The notes below the pieces were generated by a model. That model made no database searches, had not been told where the DNA came from, and worked only from the letters and a program-made list of their open reading frames with translations. From positions 1-55,787 of the forward strand of contig SIAI01000028.1 in the NCBI GenBank assembly GCA_009691855.1: a stretch of 55,787 nucleotides of DNA. The letters are read 5' to 3'. Source of the DNA: Planctomycetota bacterium. GTDB lineage: Bacteria > Planctomycetota > UBA1135 > GCA-002686595. Shown one piece after another: positions 18,008 to 28,414 of this stretch (its first letter is position 1; each line of letters opens with the position of its first letter). Position numbers and translations under genes: made by a program.

Positions 18008-18745
18008 ATGAACCAGAACCTCTCCACCGCCCCCGACCGTCGCATCCTCCTGCAGACGCTGTTGGTCGGCGCCGGCGCTTTGACCCTCGAGCGCAGCAGC
18101 ACGGCTCGACCCTCGGGAAAGGAACCCATGCTCCAGACAGCTCAGACCGGCGTGCACACCCTCCCGCCGCTGCCCTTCGCCGACGACGCGCTCGCGCCGG
18201 TCATCAGCGCGAACACGCTCGGCTTCCACTACGGCAAGCACCACAAGGGCTATGTGGACACGCTCAACGGGCTGCTCAAGGACGCGCCCGACCTGGCCAA
18301 GCTGTCGCTCGAGGAGCTGGTCAAGAAGACCGCCGGCGACGCGGCCAAGACCAGCCTGTTCAACAACGCGGGCCAGATCTGGAACCACACCTTCTACTGG
18401 AACTCGATGCGCCCGAAGGGCGGCGGTGCGCCGAGCGGGAAGCTGGGCACGCTGGTCAACGCGGCCTTCGGCGACTACGCCAAGTTCAAGGAAGCCTTCG
18501 TGGCCGCGGCCAAGGGTCAGTTCGGCAGCGGCTGGGTGTGGCTGGTGCTCGACGGCGGCAAGCTCGTGATCGAGAAGACCGCCAACGCCGACACGCCCAT
18601 GGCGCACGGCAAGCAGTGCCTCCTGACCTGCGACGTGTGGGAGCACGCCTACTACCTCGACTACCAGAACAAGCGCGTGGACTACGTGGGCGCGTACCTC
18701 GACTCGCTGGTCAACTGGGGCTTCGCCGAGAAGAACCTGGGCTGA
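18008..18745 (+). CDS. sodB: Iron-type superoxide dismutase with probable export signal
   Basis: 245 residues. All four metal ligands of the Fe/Mn family are visible: His in GFHYGKHHKGYVDTL, His in GQIWNHTFYWN, and Asp/His in CDVWEHAYYLDYQNKR. The Gln in NNAGQIWNHTFYW and the TANADTPMA segment point to the iron type. It converts superoxide to peroxide and oxygen. Unlike cytosolic SodB it begins with about 40 extra residues containing DRRILLQTLLVGAGALTLE, a twin-arginine-like signal, so it may be exported. An in-frame ATG at residue 41 could give a cytosolic form. AGGAG sits 8 bases before the chosen ATG. Confidence 0.93.
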   Translation: MNQNLSTAPDRRILLQTLLVGAGALTLERSSTARPSGKEPMLQTAQTGVHTLPPLPFADDALAPVISANTLGFHYGKHHKGYVDTLNGLLKDAPDLAKLSLEELVKKTAGDAAKTSLFNNAGQIWNHTFYWNSMRPKGGGAPSGKLGTLVNAAFGDYAKFKEAFVAAAKGQFGSGWVWLVLDGGKLVIEKTANADTPMAHGKQCLLTCDVWEHAYYLDYQNKRVDYVGAYLDSLVNWGFAEKNLG

Positions 18746-18766
18746 GCGCGAGGTCGCGCTCGCGCT

Positions 18767-19222
18767 TCACTCTGGCGGGCGCTGGTAGGCGTCACGGCGC
18801 AGGATCTCCATGTGCTTCTCCGGCTCGGGCAAGCTGCGCCAGCCGAACTGGCGGTAGAGGTCCTGCGCGTCGCGCGTCACCAGCAGCCAGCGGCGCAGAC
18901 CCTGCAGTTCGGGGTGCGCGTGGATGCACTGCAGCAAGAACTTCGCCAGGCCGCGGCCGCGCTCGTGCTCGAGCACGAACACGTCGGCGAGGTACGCAAA
19001 CGTCGCCTGGTCGGTGATCACGCGCGCGAAACCGACCTGGCGTTCGGGCGCGGGTTCGCGGCGGTACAGGCCGAAGGCGCGTGAGTGCGCGAGCGAGCGC
19101 TGGACGAGCTCGCGCGAGATGCCGCTGGCCCAGTAGGAGCGCGTGAGGAAGCCGTGCACGAGGTCGAGGTCGAGCGCGCCCGGCTCGTCCGAAACGCGAT
19201 AGGAGCCTTGGTTCCATTCCAT
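18767..19222 (-). CDS. GNAT family N-acetyltransferase
   Basis: 151 residues. The acetyl-CoA-binding motif is seen as VFVLEHERGRGLAKFLLQCI, after VGFARVITDQATFAYLADV, and the C-terminus ends LYRQFGWRSLPEPEKHMEI, typical of the small acetyltransferases acting on a free amine or small molecule. The substrate is not predictable. The ATG at 19222 (MEWNQGSYRV) is chosen because homology-like sequence starts there; the frame extends upstream without family features. CAGAAT ends 7 bases before the ATG and no ribosome site is present. It converges on sodB, leaving only 21 bases between stops. Confidence 0.85.
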   Translation of the reverse strand: MEWNQGSYRVSDEPGALDLDLVHGFLTRSYWASGISRELVQRSLAHSRAFGLYRREPAPERQVGFARVITDQATFAYLADVFVLEHERGRGLAKFLLQCIHAHPELQGLRRWLLVTRDAQDLYRQFGWRSLPEPEKHMEILRRDAYQRPPE

Positions 19223-19328
19223 GGCCGTGATTCTGGCCGCGAAGAGCGGCGTAGGCGAGCAGCGGACACAGCCTGCATACGCTGTCGCTGGACAGGCGCG
19301 GCGACCAGCGATTACCGTCACGCGCCGC

Positions 19329-20327
19329 ATGCACTCGCCCGCGAAGAAGAAGGCGCCCTTCGGGACGCGCACGACCGCGCACCTCTTCGTGCAACGCTAC
19401 CAGGAGGGCGCCTGGGGACCGGGGCGCATCGAGCCGGCCGCGCCGCTGGCGCTGGCGCCGCTGACGCACGCGCTGCACTACGGCGCCAGCATCTTCGAGG
19501 GCTTCAAGGCCCACCGCCAGCCGGATGGGACGCTGGCGCTGTTTCGCCCGCTCGACCACCTGCGGCGCCTGAATCGTTCGGCTGCGCGCATGTGCCTGCC
19601 GCAGGTGGACGCCGAGGGCCTCGCGCGGCGTATCGCCGAGTTGGTGCGCACCGACGCGGCGCAGGCGCCCTCGCCGCCGGACGCGCTGTACGTGCGCCCG
19701 CTGCTCTTCGCCGATGGGGCGGTGCTGGGCTACGGCACGCCGACCTCGGCCACGCTGATCGTGGCGCTGGTCGCCGTGCCGGCGCTGTTCAAGGGCGGCG
19801 TGCGCCTGCGCACCGAGACGCATTACGTCCGCGCGGCGCCGGGCGGCACGGGTAGCGCGAAGTGCGCGGGCAACTACGCTGGCGCGCTGCGCGCCCAGGA
19901 GCTGGCCCACGCCGAGGGCTTCGACGAGGTGCTGTGGCTCGACGCGCACGAGCGCCGCTGGCTCGAGGAGGCCGGCGGCATGAATCTGATGCTGGTCCGC
20001 GGCGGCGCGCTCTCCACGCCGCCGCTCTCGGACACGATCCTGGCGGGCATCACGCGCGATAGCCTGCTGGCGCTCGCGCGCGCCTCCGGCCTGCCGGCCG
20101 AGGAGCGCCCGATCTCGGTCGATCCCGCCGACTGGCGTGACGTCAGCGAGGCCTTCACCTCCGGCACCGCCGCCGGCACGGCGCACATCCGCGAGATCGT
20201 GCACGAGGGTCGTGTGTTGTTCACGCGTTCCGAGCCCGGCCCGCTCGCGCGCCAGCTCGGCGAGCGCCTGGAGCGCATCAAGTTCGGCCTGGAGCCGGAT
20301 CCGTTCGGCTGGCGCGCGCCGGCCTGA
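19329..20327 (+). CDS. ilvE: Branched-chain amino acid aminotransferase
   Basis: 332 residues of the class IV PLP aminotransferases. The lysine that binds PLP is in GTGSAKCAGNYAGAL, the phosphate-side motif is LEEAGGMNLMLV, and THALHYGASIFEGFKAHR is the usual N-terminal signature. It should exchange amino groups between Val, Leu or Ile and 2-oxoglutarate. ATG at 19329 is chosen over upstream codons because the residues before it are unlike the family; a TTACCGT stretch precedes it by about 10 bases. Standing alone, not in an ilv operon. Confidence 0.9.
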   Translation: MHSPAKKKAPFGTRTTAHLFVQRYQEGAWGPGRIEPAAPLALAPLTHALHYGASIFEGFKAHRQPDGTLALFRPLDHLRRLNRSAARMCLPQVDAEGLARRIAELVRTDAAQAPSPPDALYVRPLLFADGAVLGYGTPTSATLIVALVAVPALFKGGVRLRTETHYVRAAPGGTGSAKCAGNYAGALRAQELAHAEGFDEVLWLDAHERRWLEEAGGMNLMLVRGGALSTPPLSDTILAGITRDSLLALARASGLPAEERPISVDPADWRDVSEAFTSGTAAGTAHIREIVHEGRVLFTRSEPGPLARQLGERLERIKFGLEPDPFGWRAPA

Positions 20328-20360
20328 CGCGGCACACGCGCGGCACACGCGCGGCACACG
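20328..20360 (+). repeat. Three tandem copies of an 11-base unit
   Basis: CGCGGCACACG is repeated three times without change directly after the ilvE stop codon. The rest of the 272-base gap to the next gene (to 20599) shows no gene; a ribosome site (AAAGGA) lies just before 20600. Confidence 0.85.
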
Positions 20361-20599
20361 GCCGGGCACTCGCGAAGGAATGCGCCTGAGCGCGCGGCGC
20401 TGCGCGCGCGGCGGAAGGACTCGCAGGCACACGACCCTTACCGCCTGCGCGCGTCGAACGCGTCAAGAGCGCGCCGCGGCCGCGACGAAAGGCTGGCCCG
20501 AGGGGGAAGGGCTGGTCGGGAGAAGGCCGGTCGAATCGAGAGCCCGCGCGGTCGGGCTCCACCCTGCTCGAGATCCAGGCAACCGAAAGGATCCAGCCT

Positions 20600-21304
20600 A
20601 TGGGCAGAGAAGAGTATCCGGTGTTCGAGGAGCAGGTTCCGGTCGCGGAGGAAGAGCAAGCCTTCGAGGGCGCGGAGTTCGTGGACAATCCCGAACCGCG
20701 CTGCCCGGTCGTGCTGCTGCTCGACACCTCGAAGTCCATGTCCGGCAAGGCGATCGCCGAGCTGAACGCGGGCTTGAAGCTGTTCCACGACGAGCTGCTG
20801 GAGGACGAGCTGGCCGCCAAGCGCGTCGAGGTCGCGGTCGTGGCCTTCGGCCCGGTGCGCGTCGAGACCGACTTCGCCACGCCCGAGTTCTTTACCGCGC
20901 CCGTGCTCGGCGCGGAGGGCGAGACGCCGCTCGGCGCGGCGGTCGACAAGGCGCTCGAGATCATCGACGAGCGCAAGGAGACCTACCGCGAGAACGGCAT
21001 CAACTACTACCGCCCGTGGATCTTCCTGATCACCGACGGCGCGCCCACGGACTCGTGGGAGAAGGCCGCCAAGCGCATCCAGGCCGGCGAGAAGGAAGGG
21101 CGCTTCGCGTTCTTCCCGGTGGGCGTGGCCAAGGCCAACCTGGAGGTGCTGGGGAAGCTGAGCTCGCGCAAGCCGCTCATGCTCGACGGTCTGCGCTTCC
21201 GCGATCTGTTCACCTGGCTGTCGCGCTCGCTGCAGAAGGTGTCGCAGTCCCAGCTCGGTAGCGAGGTGTCGTTGCCGTCGCCCTCCGGCTGGACCGCGGT
21301 CTAG
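20600..21304 (+). CDS. VWA-domain protein (YegL/TerY-like), first gene of a phospho-signalling triad
   Basis: 234 residues, cytosolic. The metal-ion-dependent adhesion site is intact: DTSKS in VVLLLDTSKSMSGKA, the threonine of ETPLGAAVDKAL, and the Asp of FLITDGAPTDSW. This is the TerY/YegL type of von Willebrand A domain, known to bind partner proteins. AAAGGA lies 10 bases before the ATG. The PP2C phosphatase gene begins 10 bases after its stop, and the HhH kinase overlaps that gene, giving the VWA-PP2C-kinase order of the yegL-yegK-yegI and TerY-P triads. It likely scaffolds or regulates the kinase/phosphatase pair. Confidence 0.88.
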   Translation: MGREEYPVFEEQVPVAEEEQAFEGAEFVDNPEPRCPVVLLLDTSKSMSGKAIAELNAGLKLFHDELLEDELAAKRVEVAVVAFGPVRVETDFATPEFFTAPVLGAEGETPLGAAVDKALEIIDERKETYRENGINYYRPWIFLITDGAPTDSWEKAAKRIQAGEKEGRFAFFPVGVAKANLEVLGKLSSRKPLMLDGLRFRDLFTWLSRSLQKVSQSQLGSEVSLPSPSGWTAV

Positions 21305-21314
21305 GCCAGGACGC

Positions 21315-22220
21315 GTGTCACCCTCGTTCGAGGAGCGCTCGTGGCGCTTCGCCCTGGCCTCGGCCTTGGGGCGTTCGCACCACCACAGCGGGACACCCTG
21401 CCAGGACGCGTCGGCCTGCGAGATCCTCTCGCAGGCCGGCGCGGACACCTTGTTCGCGGTGGTCTCCGACGGCGCGGGCAGCGCGCCGCTGTCACAGTTC
21501 GGCGCGCGCCTGGCGTGCGCGACAGTGCTGGACGAAGCGCGCGCGGCGCTGGCCAGCGGGGGCGGCGTGGGCGCGCTCGACCATGAGTTTGCGCTCGGTG
21601 CGCTGGAGCGCTTCCAGCACGCCCTGACGCGCGTGGCGCGGCGCGCGGGGCAGCCGCGGCGCGCCTTCGCGTGCACGCTGCTGTTCGCGGCCGCGGACGC
21701 GACGCGCGCGGCCTTCGCGCAGATCGGCGACGGCGCGATCGTGATCTCGCCGCGCCACAGCGGCGCGCGCGAGTTCGCCTGGGTCTTCTGGCCACAGCAG
21801 GGCGAGTACGTCAACACCACGAACTTCGCCAGCGAGGCGGACGCCGCGCAGAAGTTGCAGTTCGAGGCGCGCGCGCAGCGCATCGACGAGCTCTCCCTGT
21901 TCTCCGACGGCTTGCAGGGCCTGGTGCTCGACGCGCGCCGACGCGTGGCCCACGCCGGTTTTTTCGAGCCGATGTTCACGACCCTGCGGCGCTCGCCGGG
22001 CGGTCGCGCAGAGGTGCTGTGCGCCTCGCTGGCACGCTACCTCGGCTCGCGCGCCGTGGCCGCGCGCACCGACGACGACACCTCGCTCGTCCTGGCCACG
22101 CGCCGCGCCGCCGAGCCTCGTCCAGCCCTGCCGCAACCCGCGCTGACTTCGGCCCTACCCACGGCGTCCGCGCCGCTACCCACGGCGTCTGCGCCGCTCA
22201 ACACGGAACTTCGCGATTGA
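21315..22220 (+). CDS. PP2C-family protein phosphatase (YegK-like)
   Basis: 301 residues. Metal-binding Asp residues of PP2C are visible in GTPCQDASACEIL, VVSDGAGSAPLSQFG, IGDGAIVI, LFSDGLQGL and TDDDTSLVLATR. It should remove phosphate from Ser/Thr, most likely reversing the action of the kinase encoded next. The C-terminal 30 residues are low complexity with a repeated LPTASAP unit, perhaps a flexible tail. The start is GTG, 10 bases after the VWA gene, and the stop overlaps the TTG start of the kinase gene (TTGA), so the three genes are tightly coupled. Confidence 0.88.
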   Translation: MSPSFEERSWRFALASALGRSHHHSGTPCQDASACEILSQAGADTLFAVVSDGAGSAPLSQFGARLACATVLDEARAALASGGGVGALDHEFALGALERFQHALTRVARRAGQPRRAFACTLLFAAADATRAAFAQIGDGAIVISPRHSGAREFAWVFWPQQGEYVNTTNFASEADAAQKLQFEARAQRIDELSLFSDGLQGLVLDARRRVAHAGFFEPMFTTLRRSPGGRAEVLCASLARYLGSRAVAARTDDDTSLVLATRRAAEPRPALPQPALTSALPTASAPLPTASAPLNTELRD

Positions 22221-24133
22221 AGACCAAGCGCGCGCAGCACAAGAACGGCCTGCCCTCCGCCAAGCACGTCGAGCTCGGGCGGGTCCTGGCCGAGGGCGGC
22301 GAGGGCAAGATCCACGAGCTCCCCGCGCGGCCGGGCTTCGTGGCCAAGGTCTATCACCAGACGCCGAGCGCCGAGAAGGCCGCCAAGCTCACGGCCCTGG
22401 TCGAGGCGCGCACGCCGGCGCTGCTGAAGGTCGCGGCCTGGCCGATCGAGCTCTTGCGCGCGACGCCCGGCGGCGCGCCGATCGGCGTGGTGCTGCCGCG
22501 CATCGACGAGCCCAAGGACATCCACCTCCTGTACGGGCCGCGCAGCCGCCTGAGCGCCTTCCCGCTGGCCGGCTGGCCGTTCCTGATCCGCGCCGCGGCC
22601 AACCTGGCGCGCGCCTTCGCCGTGGTACACGCGCACGGGCACGTGCTCGGCGACGTCAACGATCGCGTGGCGCTGGTCACGGACCGCGCGCTGGTGAGCC
22701 TGATCGATTGCGACGGCTTCCAGCTGGCGCACAAGGGGCGCAGCTACGCCTGCGACGTGGGCGTGCCGACGCACCAGCCGCCCGAGCTACAGGGCGTGAA
22801 GAGCTTCCGCGGCCTCTCGCGTAGCGCGAACCACGACGCCTTCGGCCTGGCGGTGCTGATCTTCCAGCTCCTGTTCCTGGCGCGGCATCCGTTCTCGGGC
22901 TCCTACGGCGACGACGGCGACATGCCGCTCGAGCGCGCGATAAGAGAGTTCCGCTTCGTGTACGGCGCCAAGGCCGCCGAGCGCGGCCTGCAGCCGCCGC
23001 CCATGGCGCTGGACCTCTCGTGCGTGACGCGCGACGTGGCGCGCCTGTTCGAGCAAGCCTTCGGCCCGAGCGGCGTGCAAGCGCGTCCGAGCGCCAAGCA
23101 GTGGGTGGTGGCTCTCGACGAGCTCGGCCGCCTGGTGCAGCGCTGCCGCACGAATCCGAGTCACGCCTACCTGAAGGGCCGCTCCTGCCCGTTCTGCGCC
23201 ATCGATAGGCAGACGGACATGGCCTTGTTCCACCTGCCGCTGAGCTCCGGGAGCGCGCGCCAGCGCAGCGTGCCGGTACACCTGCCGAGCCTATGGAAGG
23301 AGATCGCCGGGGTCGAGGCGCCGGGCCCGACCGCGGCCCTGCCCGCGGCGCTGCTCACGCTCCAACGGCAGTGCCTACTCGACGCGCGCGGTCGTGCGTG
23401 GCGCGTGGCTGGGCGCGCGGCGCTGGTGCTGGTCGCGCTGGCGCTGGCCTGGCCCACGGGCGGGCTGTCGCTGGCGCTCTTGTTGCTCTTGCCCGTGGCG
23501 CAGACGCAGAGCTGTCGCACGCCCGGCGGACCCGCGTTGGCGCAGCGCGTGCGCGACTTCGTGCGCCGCTGGAACGAGAAGGCCGCGGGCAGCGTGTTCC
23601 AGCAGCGCCTGAAGGAGCTGGAGCGCGCACGGGCCGAGCTCGAGGGCCTGGACAATGAGCACGCGCACAAATTGCGCGCGCTGGAATCCGAGCGCCGCCG
23701 CCATCAGCTGGATGCGTTCCTGGGCCGCGTGCGCATCGCCGCGGCCGAGATCCCGGCGGTCGAACCCGGGCTCAAGGCCGTGCTCGAGTCCTACGGCATC
23801 GAGACCGCCGACGAGGTCTCGGAGGCGGCCCTGGCGCGCGTGCGCGCGCTGCCCGAACTCGCGCGGCGCGCCCTGCTGAGCTGGCGCGCGCAGCAGGAGT
23901 CGCGCTTCGTGTTCGATCCGGCGCGGGCCGTCGATCCGGCCGCGCGGGCGACGCTCGAGCGCCAGACGCACAAGCGTCGCGCGGACCTCGTGCAGAAGCT
24001 CGTCGATGGTCCGGCCAAACTGCGCCACCGCGCGGGGCAGATCCGCAGCGCGCGCCAGACCCTGGGCGCGGAGCTCGGGCCGCTGCTGGCCGACGTCGAG
24101 CGCGAGACGAAGCGTGCGCGCGGCGCGGCCTGA
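22217..24133 (+). CDS. Protein kinase with transmembrane hairpin and helix-hairpin-helix region (YegI-like)
   Basis: 638 residues. The kinase half has a divergent glycine loop (LAEGGEGKIHEL), the VAKVY lysine, a catalytic GDVNDRVALV and DCDGFQ in place of DFG, as in YegI-type kinases. A single CxxC (SCPFC) follows the kinase domain. Two hydrophobic stretches (about 399-428, VLVALALAWPTGGLSLALLL) may form a membrane hairpin. A coiled coil precedes a helix-hairpin-helix-like region (about 512-560, ESYGIETADEVSEAALARV). TTG at 22217 is chosen because it overlaps the PP2C stop by four bases; no stronger start fits. Third gene of the triad; its target is unknown. Confidence 0.88.
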   Translation: MKTKRAQHKNGLPSAKHVELGRVLAEGGEGKIHELPARPGFVAKVYHQTPSAEKAAKLTALVEARTPALLKVAAWPIELLRATPGGAPIGVVLPRIDEPKDIHLLYGPRSRLSAFPLAGWPFLIRAAANLARAFAVVHAHGHVLGDVNDRVALVTDRALVSLIDCDGFQLAHKGRSYACDVGVPTHQPPELQGVKSFRGLSRSANHDAFGLAVLIFQLLFLARHPFSGSYGDDGDMPLERAIREFRFVYGAKAAERGLQPPPMALDLSCVTRDVARLFEQAFGPSGVQARPSAKQWVVALDELGRLVQRCRTNPSHAYLKGRSCPFCAIDRQTDMALFHLPLSSGSARQRSVPVHLPSLWKEIAGVEAPGPTAALPAALLTLQRQCLLDARGRAWRVAGRAALVLVALALAWPTGGLSLALLLLLPVAQTQSCRTPGGPALAQRVRDFVRRWNEKAAGSVFQQRLKELERARAELEGLDNEHAHKLRALESERRRHQLDAFLGRVRIAAAEIPAVEPGLKAVLESYGIETADEVSEAALARVRALPELARRALLSWRAQQESRFVFDPARAVDPAARATLERQTHKRRADLVQKLVDGPAKLRHRAGQIRSARQTLGAELGPLLADVERETKRARGAA

Positions 24134-24291
24134 GCCGGGCGCACGAGGCCTGTAGCCGCTGGGCACAGGGCCCGTTTCTGTACCGATGATGGGAAGCGCA
24201 TCCCCCGGGGACTCTGGCGCAGAAGTTCGCAGCGAGAGCCAGCCGATAGGCACGACCCCGGCACGTTCTTCCCACCGCGTCGGGCCCCGTC

Positions 24292-26640
<2,349 letters not shown>

Positions 26641-26743
26641 GGCGCTGCGGCCGTGCGCCCAGCGGGCTGTAGCCGGCAAGAAGTCGCCCGCGCGCCGCAA
26701 TGATCGTCCAGCCTGCGTTCGCGCTCGGGCGTGCCGGCCTCGC

Positions 26744-26749
26744 TACACT
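26744..26749 (+). promoter_or_regulatory. Putative -10 box of the kinase remnant
   Basis: TACACT ends 9 bases before the GTG at 26759. The 118 bases from 26641 to 26758 hold no gene. Confidence 0.35.
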
Positions 26750-26758
26750 CGCAGCGTC

Positions 26759-27022
26759 GTGGAGCGATCCGATTCGCGGGTGGAGACGCACGAGAGCGCT
26801 GCGGCGAGCGCGGAGGACGAGCGCTGCTATGACGCGTACCTCGCGCGCCTGCTGGCGGGGGAGGACCTGGCGCCGCAGGAGTTCCTGCGCGGACGCGCCG
26901 GCGCGAGCCCCGCGCTGCTGCCGTTGCTGGAGCGCCTGTGGCGCCGGCAGCGCTCCGGCGCGAGTGCGGGCGCGGAGCTGCTGCTCGAACGTCTGGGCGA
27001 ATTCCGCGTGCTCCGGCGCCTG
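26759..27022 (+). pseudogene. N-terminal remnant of a Ser/Thr protein kinase
   Basis: From GTG at 26759, about 88 codons read as the acidic N-terminal region common before planctomycete kinase domains (ERCYDAYLARLLAGEDLAP, LLPLLERLWRRQR), ending LGEFRVLRRL, which is where the glycine loop (GEGGMG) should begin. At about 27022 the match stops and the frame runs into the antisense of another gene. The rest of the kinase is absent here. The 5' end with its TACACT box is preserved. Either a real deletion removed the 3' part, or two unrelated contigs were joined. Confidence 0.6.
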
Positions 27023-27109
27023 GAGCTCCGAGTAGCGAATGCCCCCGGGAGACTGGCCGACGATCTTCCGCGCGAGGTCGCGGATCTGTTGTTGAGTCAG
27101 CTTGGCCAT
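27023..27109 (-). pseudogene. N-terminal remnant of a small conserved hypothetical protein
   Basis: On the minus strand, ATG at 27109 with GAGGAA 7 bases upstream opens a frame of 29 recognisable codons: MAKLTQQQIRDLARKIVG, then a GGIRYSEL segment. These match the start of a widespread bacterial family of unknown function, as I remember it, whose members continue for another 80 or more residues. Here the similarity ends at about 27023, at the same spot where the opposing kinase remnant ends. It begins 11 bases after the stop of the topoisomerase VI A gene and was probably its operon partner. Confidence 0.55.
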
Positions 27110-27119
27110 GCGCAATTCC

Positions 27120-28286
27120 TCACGGCAAGAAGCTCTTCCTGTTCTTCAGCTTCGCCGGCAGATACTCCTCGATCACGTAGTTGAGTCCCCACTTCGCCAG
27201 CGCCTGCTGCTCGGCGCGCACGCCCATCTTCAGCATCATCTCCAGCGCCTTCTGCCACGGCTTGTGGGCCTGGAAGAAGGGGTCGTTCTTCAGCGCGTCC
27301 TTGGCGCGCTTGATGTCCACCTCCTGCAGCTTGTGCGTCGCGTCCTGCAGCTTGAAGTCGATGATGTCCTGCGGCGTGACGCCCAGGAACTGCGCCTGCG
27401 GGACGCAGAAGAAGCGGTTGATGTGGGCCATGTTGCCCGAGCCGACCTTCAGCGTGCGGTAGATGTTCGCGATGCCGTAGGGGTCGCAGTCCACGAACGC
27501 GTAGACGGGGAGCTTGTGCTGGTCGGCGAGGATGCGCACGAAGCGGCGCGTCGCGCGCGTGGGCACGCCGGCGGTCTCGACCAGGATGCAGGAGGCGCTC
27601 GACCAGTACTTGTGGTTGTTCAGGCGCTGGAACATGCCGCCCGTTTCGATCGCGAGGATGAACTTCGCGTCGGTCTCGAACTTCAGGTGCTCGACGGAGT
27701 GCGGGATCGAGTACGAGCCCGTGCCAAAACCCTGGCAGTCGATGCGCACCTCGGCCCCGGTCTCGGGGTCACGGTCGATGACGATCATCTTGCCGGCGAC
27801 CGAGCCGCCGTGTTCTTCGGGGTAGAAGCGCAGCTGCTCGCGCGAGAGACCATCGAGCGAGGCCAGCGCCTCGATGTCGTCCATGACCGCGTCCGATTCG
27901 GGCTGGTCGTCGAACTTGCAGTCGCCCCAGTTCTTGGAGACGTAGTAGGCCTCTCTCTTCGTGGCGAAGTCGTCGTTCTCGACCATCTCCTTCGAGATCG
28001 ACATCAGGCGCAGCGTCTGCGCGAAGCTCTTCACCGTGTTGACCGAGAGCGCGCGCGTCTTGCGGCCCTTGCCGAGCTCGAAGTAGCCGATCTTCAGGTC
28101 GTACTTCACGTTGCCGAGCGAGCGTTCGGGGAACGACAGCTCGGGCAGGGTGCGCGCGTTGATCTTCTTGTGCACGCGCTCGGCGGTCGAGTTGATCAGC
28201 TCGAGCGTCTTCTTGTCGAGCGCGTCGAGGTGCGGCTTGCGGCGGCTCCTGGGTGTGGGCTGCTCGGGTTCCTTGTCCTTGGCCAT
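27120..28286 (-). CDS. top6A: DNA topoisomerase VI subunit A
   Basis: 388 residues of the Spo11/Top6A family, the DNA-cutting subunit of the type IIB topoisomerase. The winged-helix domain carries the catalytic tyrosine in TKREAYYVSKNW (Tyr114/115). The Toprim domain has its acidic residue in VETAGVPTRATRRFV and the metal-binding DCDPYGIANIY. With subunit B it passes one duplex through a double-strand break using ATP. The partner B gene lies 9.6 kb away at 37862-39724 on the same strand, rather than adjacent as in archaea. ATG at 28286 (MAKDKEPEQP) gives a Lys-rich start; no strong ribosome site is seen. A truncated small gene follows 11 bases downstream. Confidence 0.93.
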   Translation of the reverse strand: MAKDKEPEQPTPRSRRKPHLDALDKKTLELINSTAERVHKKINARTLPELSFPERSLGNVKYDLKIGYFELGKGRKTRALSVNTVKSFAQTLRLMSISKEMVENDDFATKREAYYVSKNWGDCKFDDQPESDAVMDDIEALASLDGLSREQLRFYPEEHGGSVAGKMIVIDRDPETGAEVRIDCQGFGTGSYSIPHSVEHLKFETDAKFILAIETGGMFQRLNNHKYWSSASCILVETAGVPTRATRRFVRILADQHKLPVYAFVDCDPYGIANIYRTLKVGSGNMAHINRFFCVPQAQFLGVTPQDIIDFKLQDATHKLQEVDIKRAKDALKNDPFFQAHKPWQKALEMMLKMGVRAEQQALAKWGLNYVIEEYLPAKLKNRKSFLP

Positions 28287-28414
28287 GGGGCGGGAGCTTG
28301 CGACCTCGGCCGGAGGGAGTCCAGACCGGAGCGGGGGCGAAAACACCGCTAGAGTGGCGGGAAGGAGCGGCGCCCCGACGCGTCTCCTGGGCTGCCACTC
28401 GAAAGGACCTGACG

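Noticed and set aside
18744..18761. Hairpin GAGCGCGA/TCGCGCTC between sodB and the GNAT gene as a terminator
   Set aside because: The loop is only two bases, the stem includes the sodB stop codon, and no T-run follows on either strand.
20328..20360. Possible CRISPR-like array
   Set aside because: Only three contiguous 11-base units without spacers; a simple tandem repeat.
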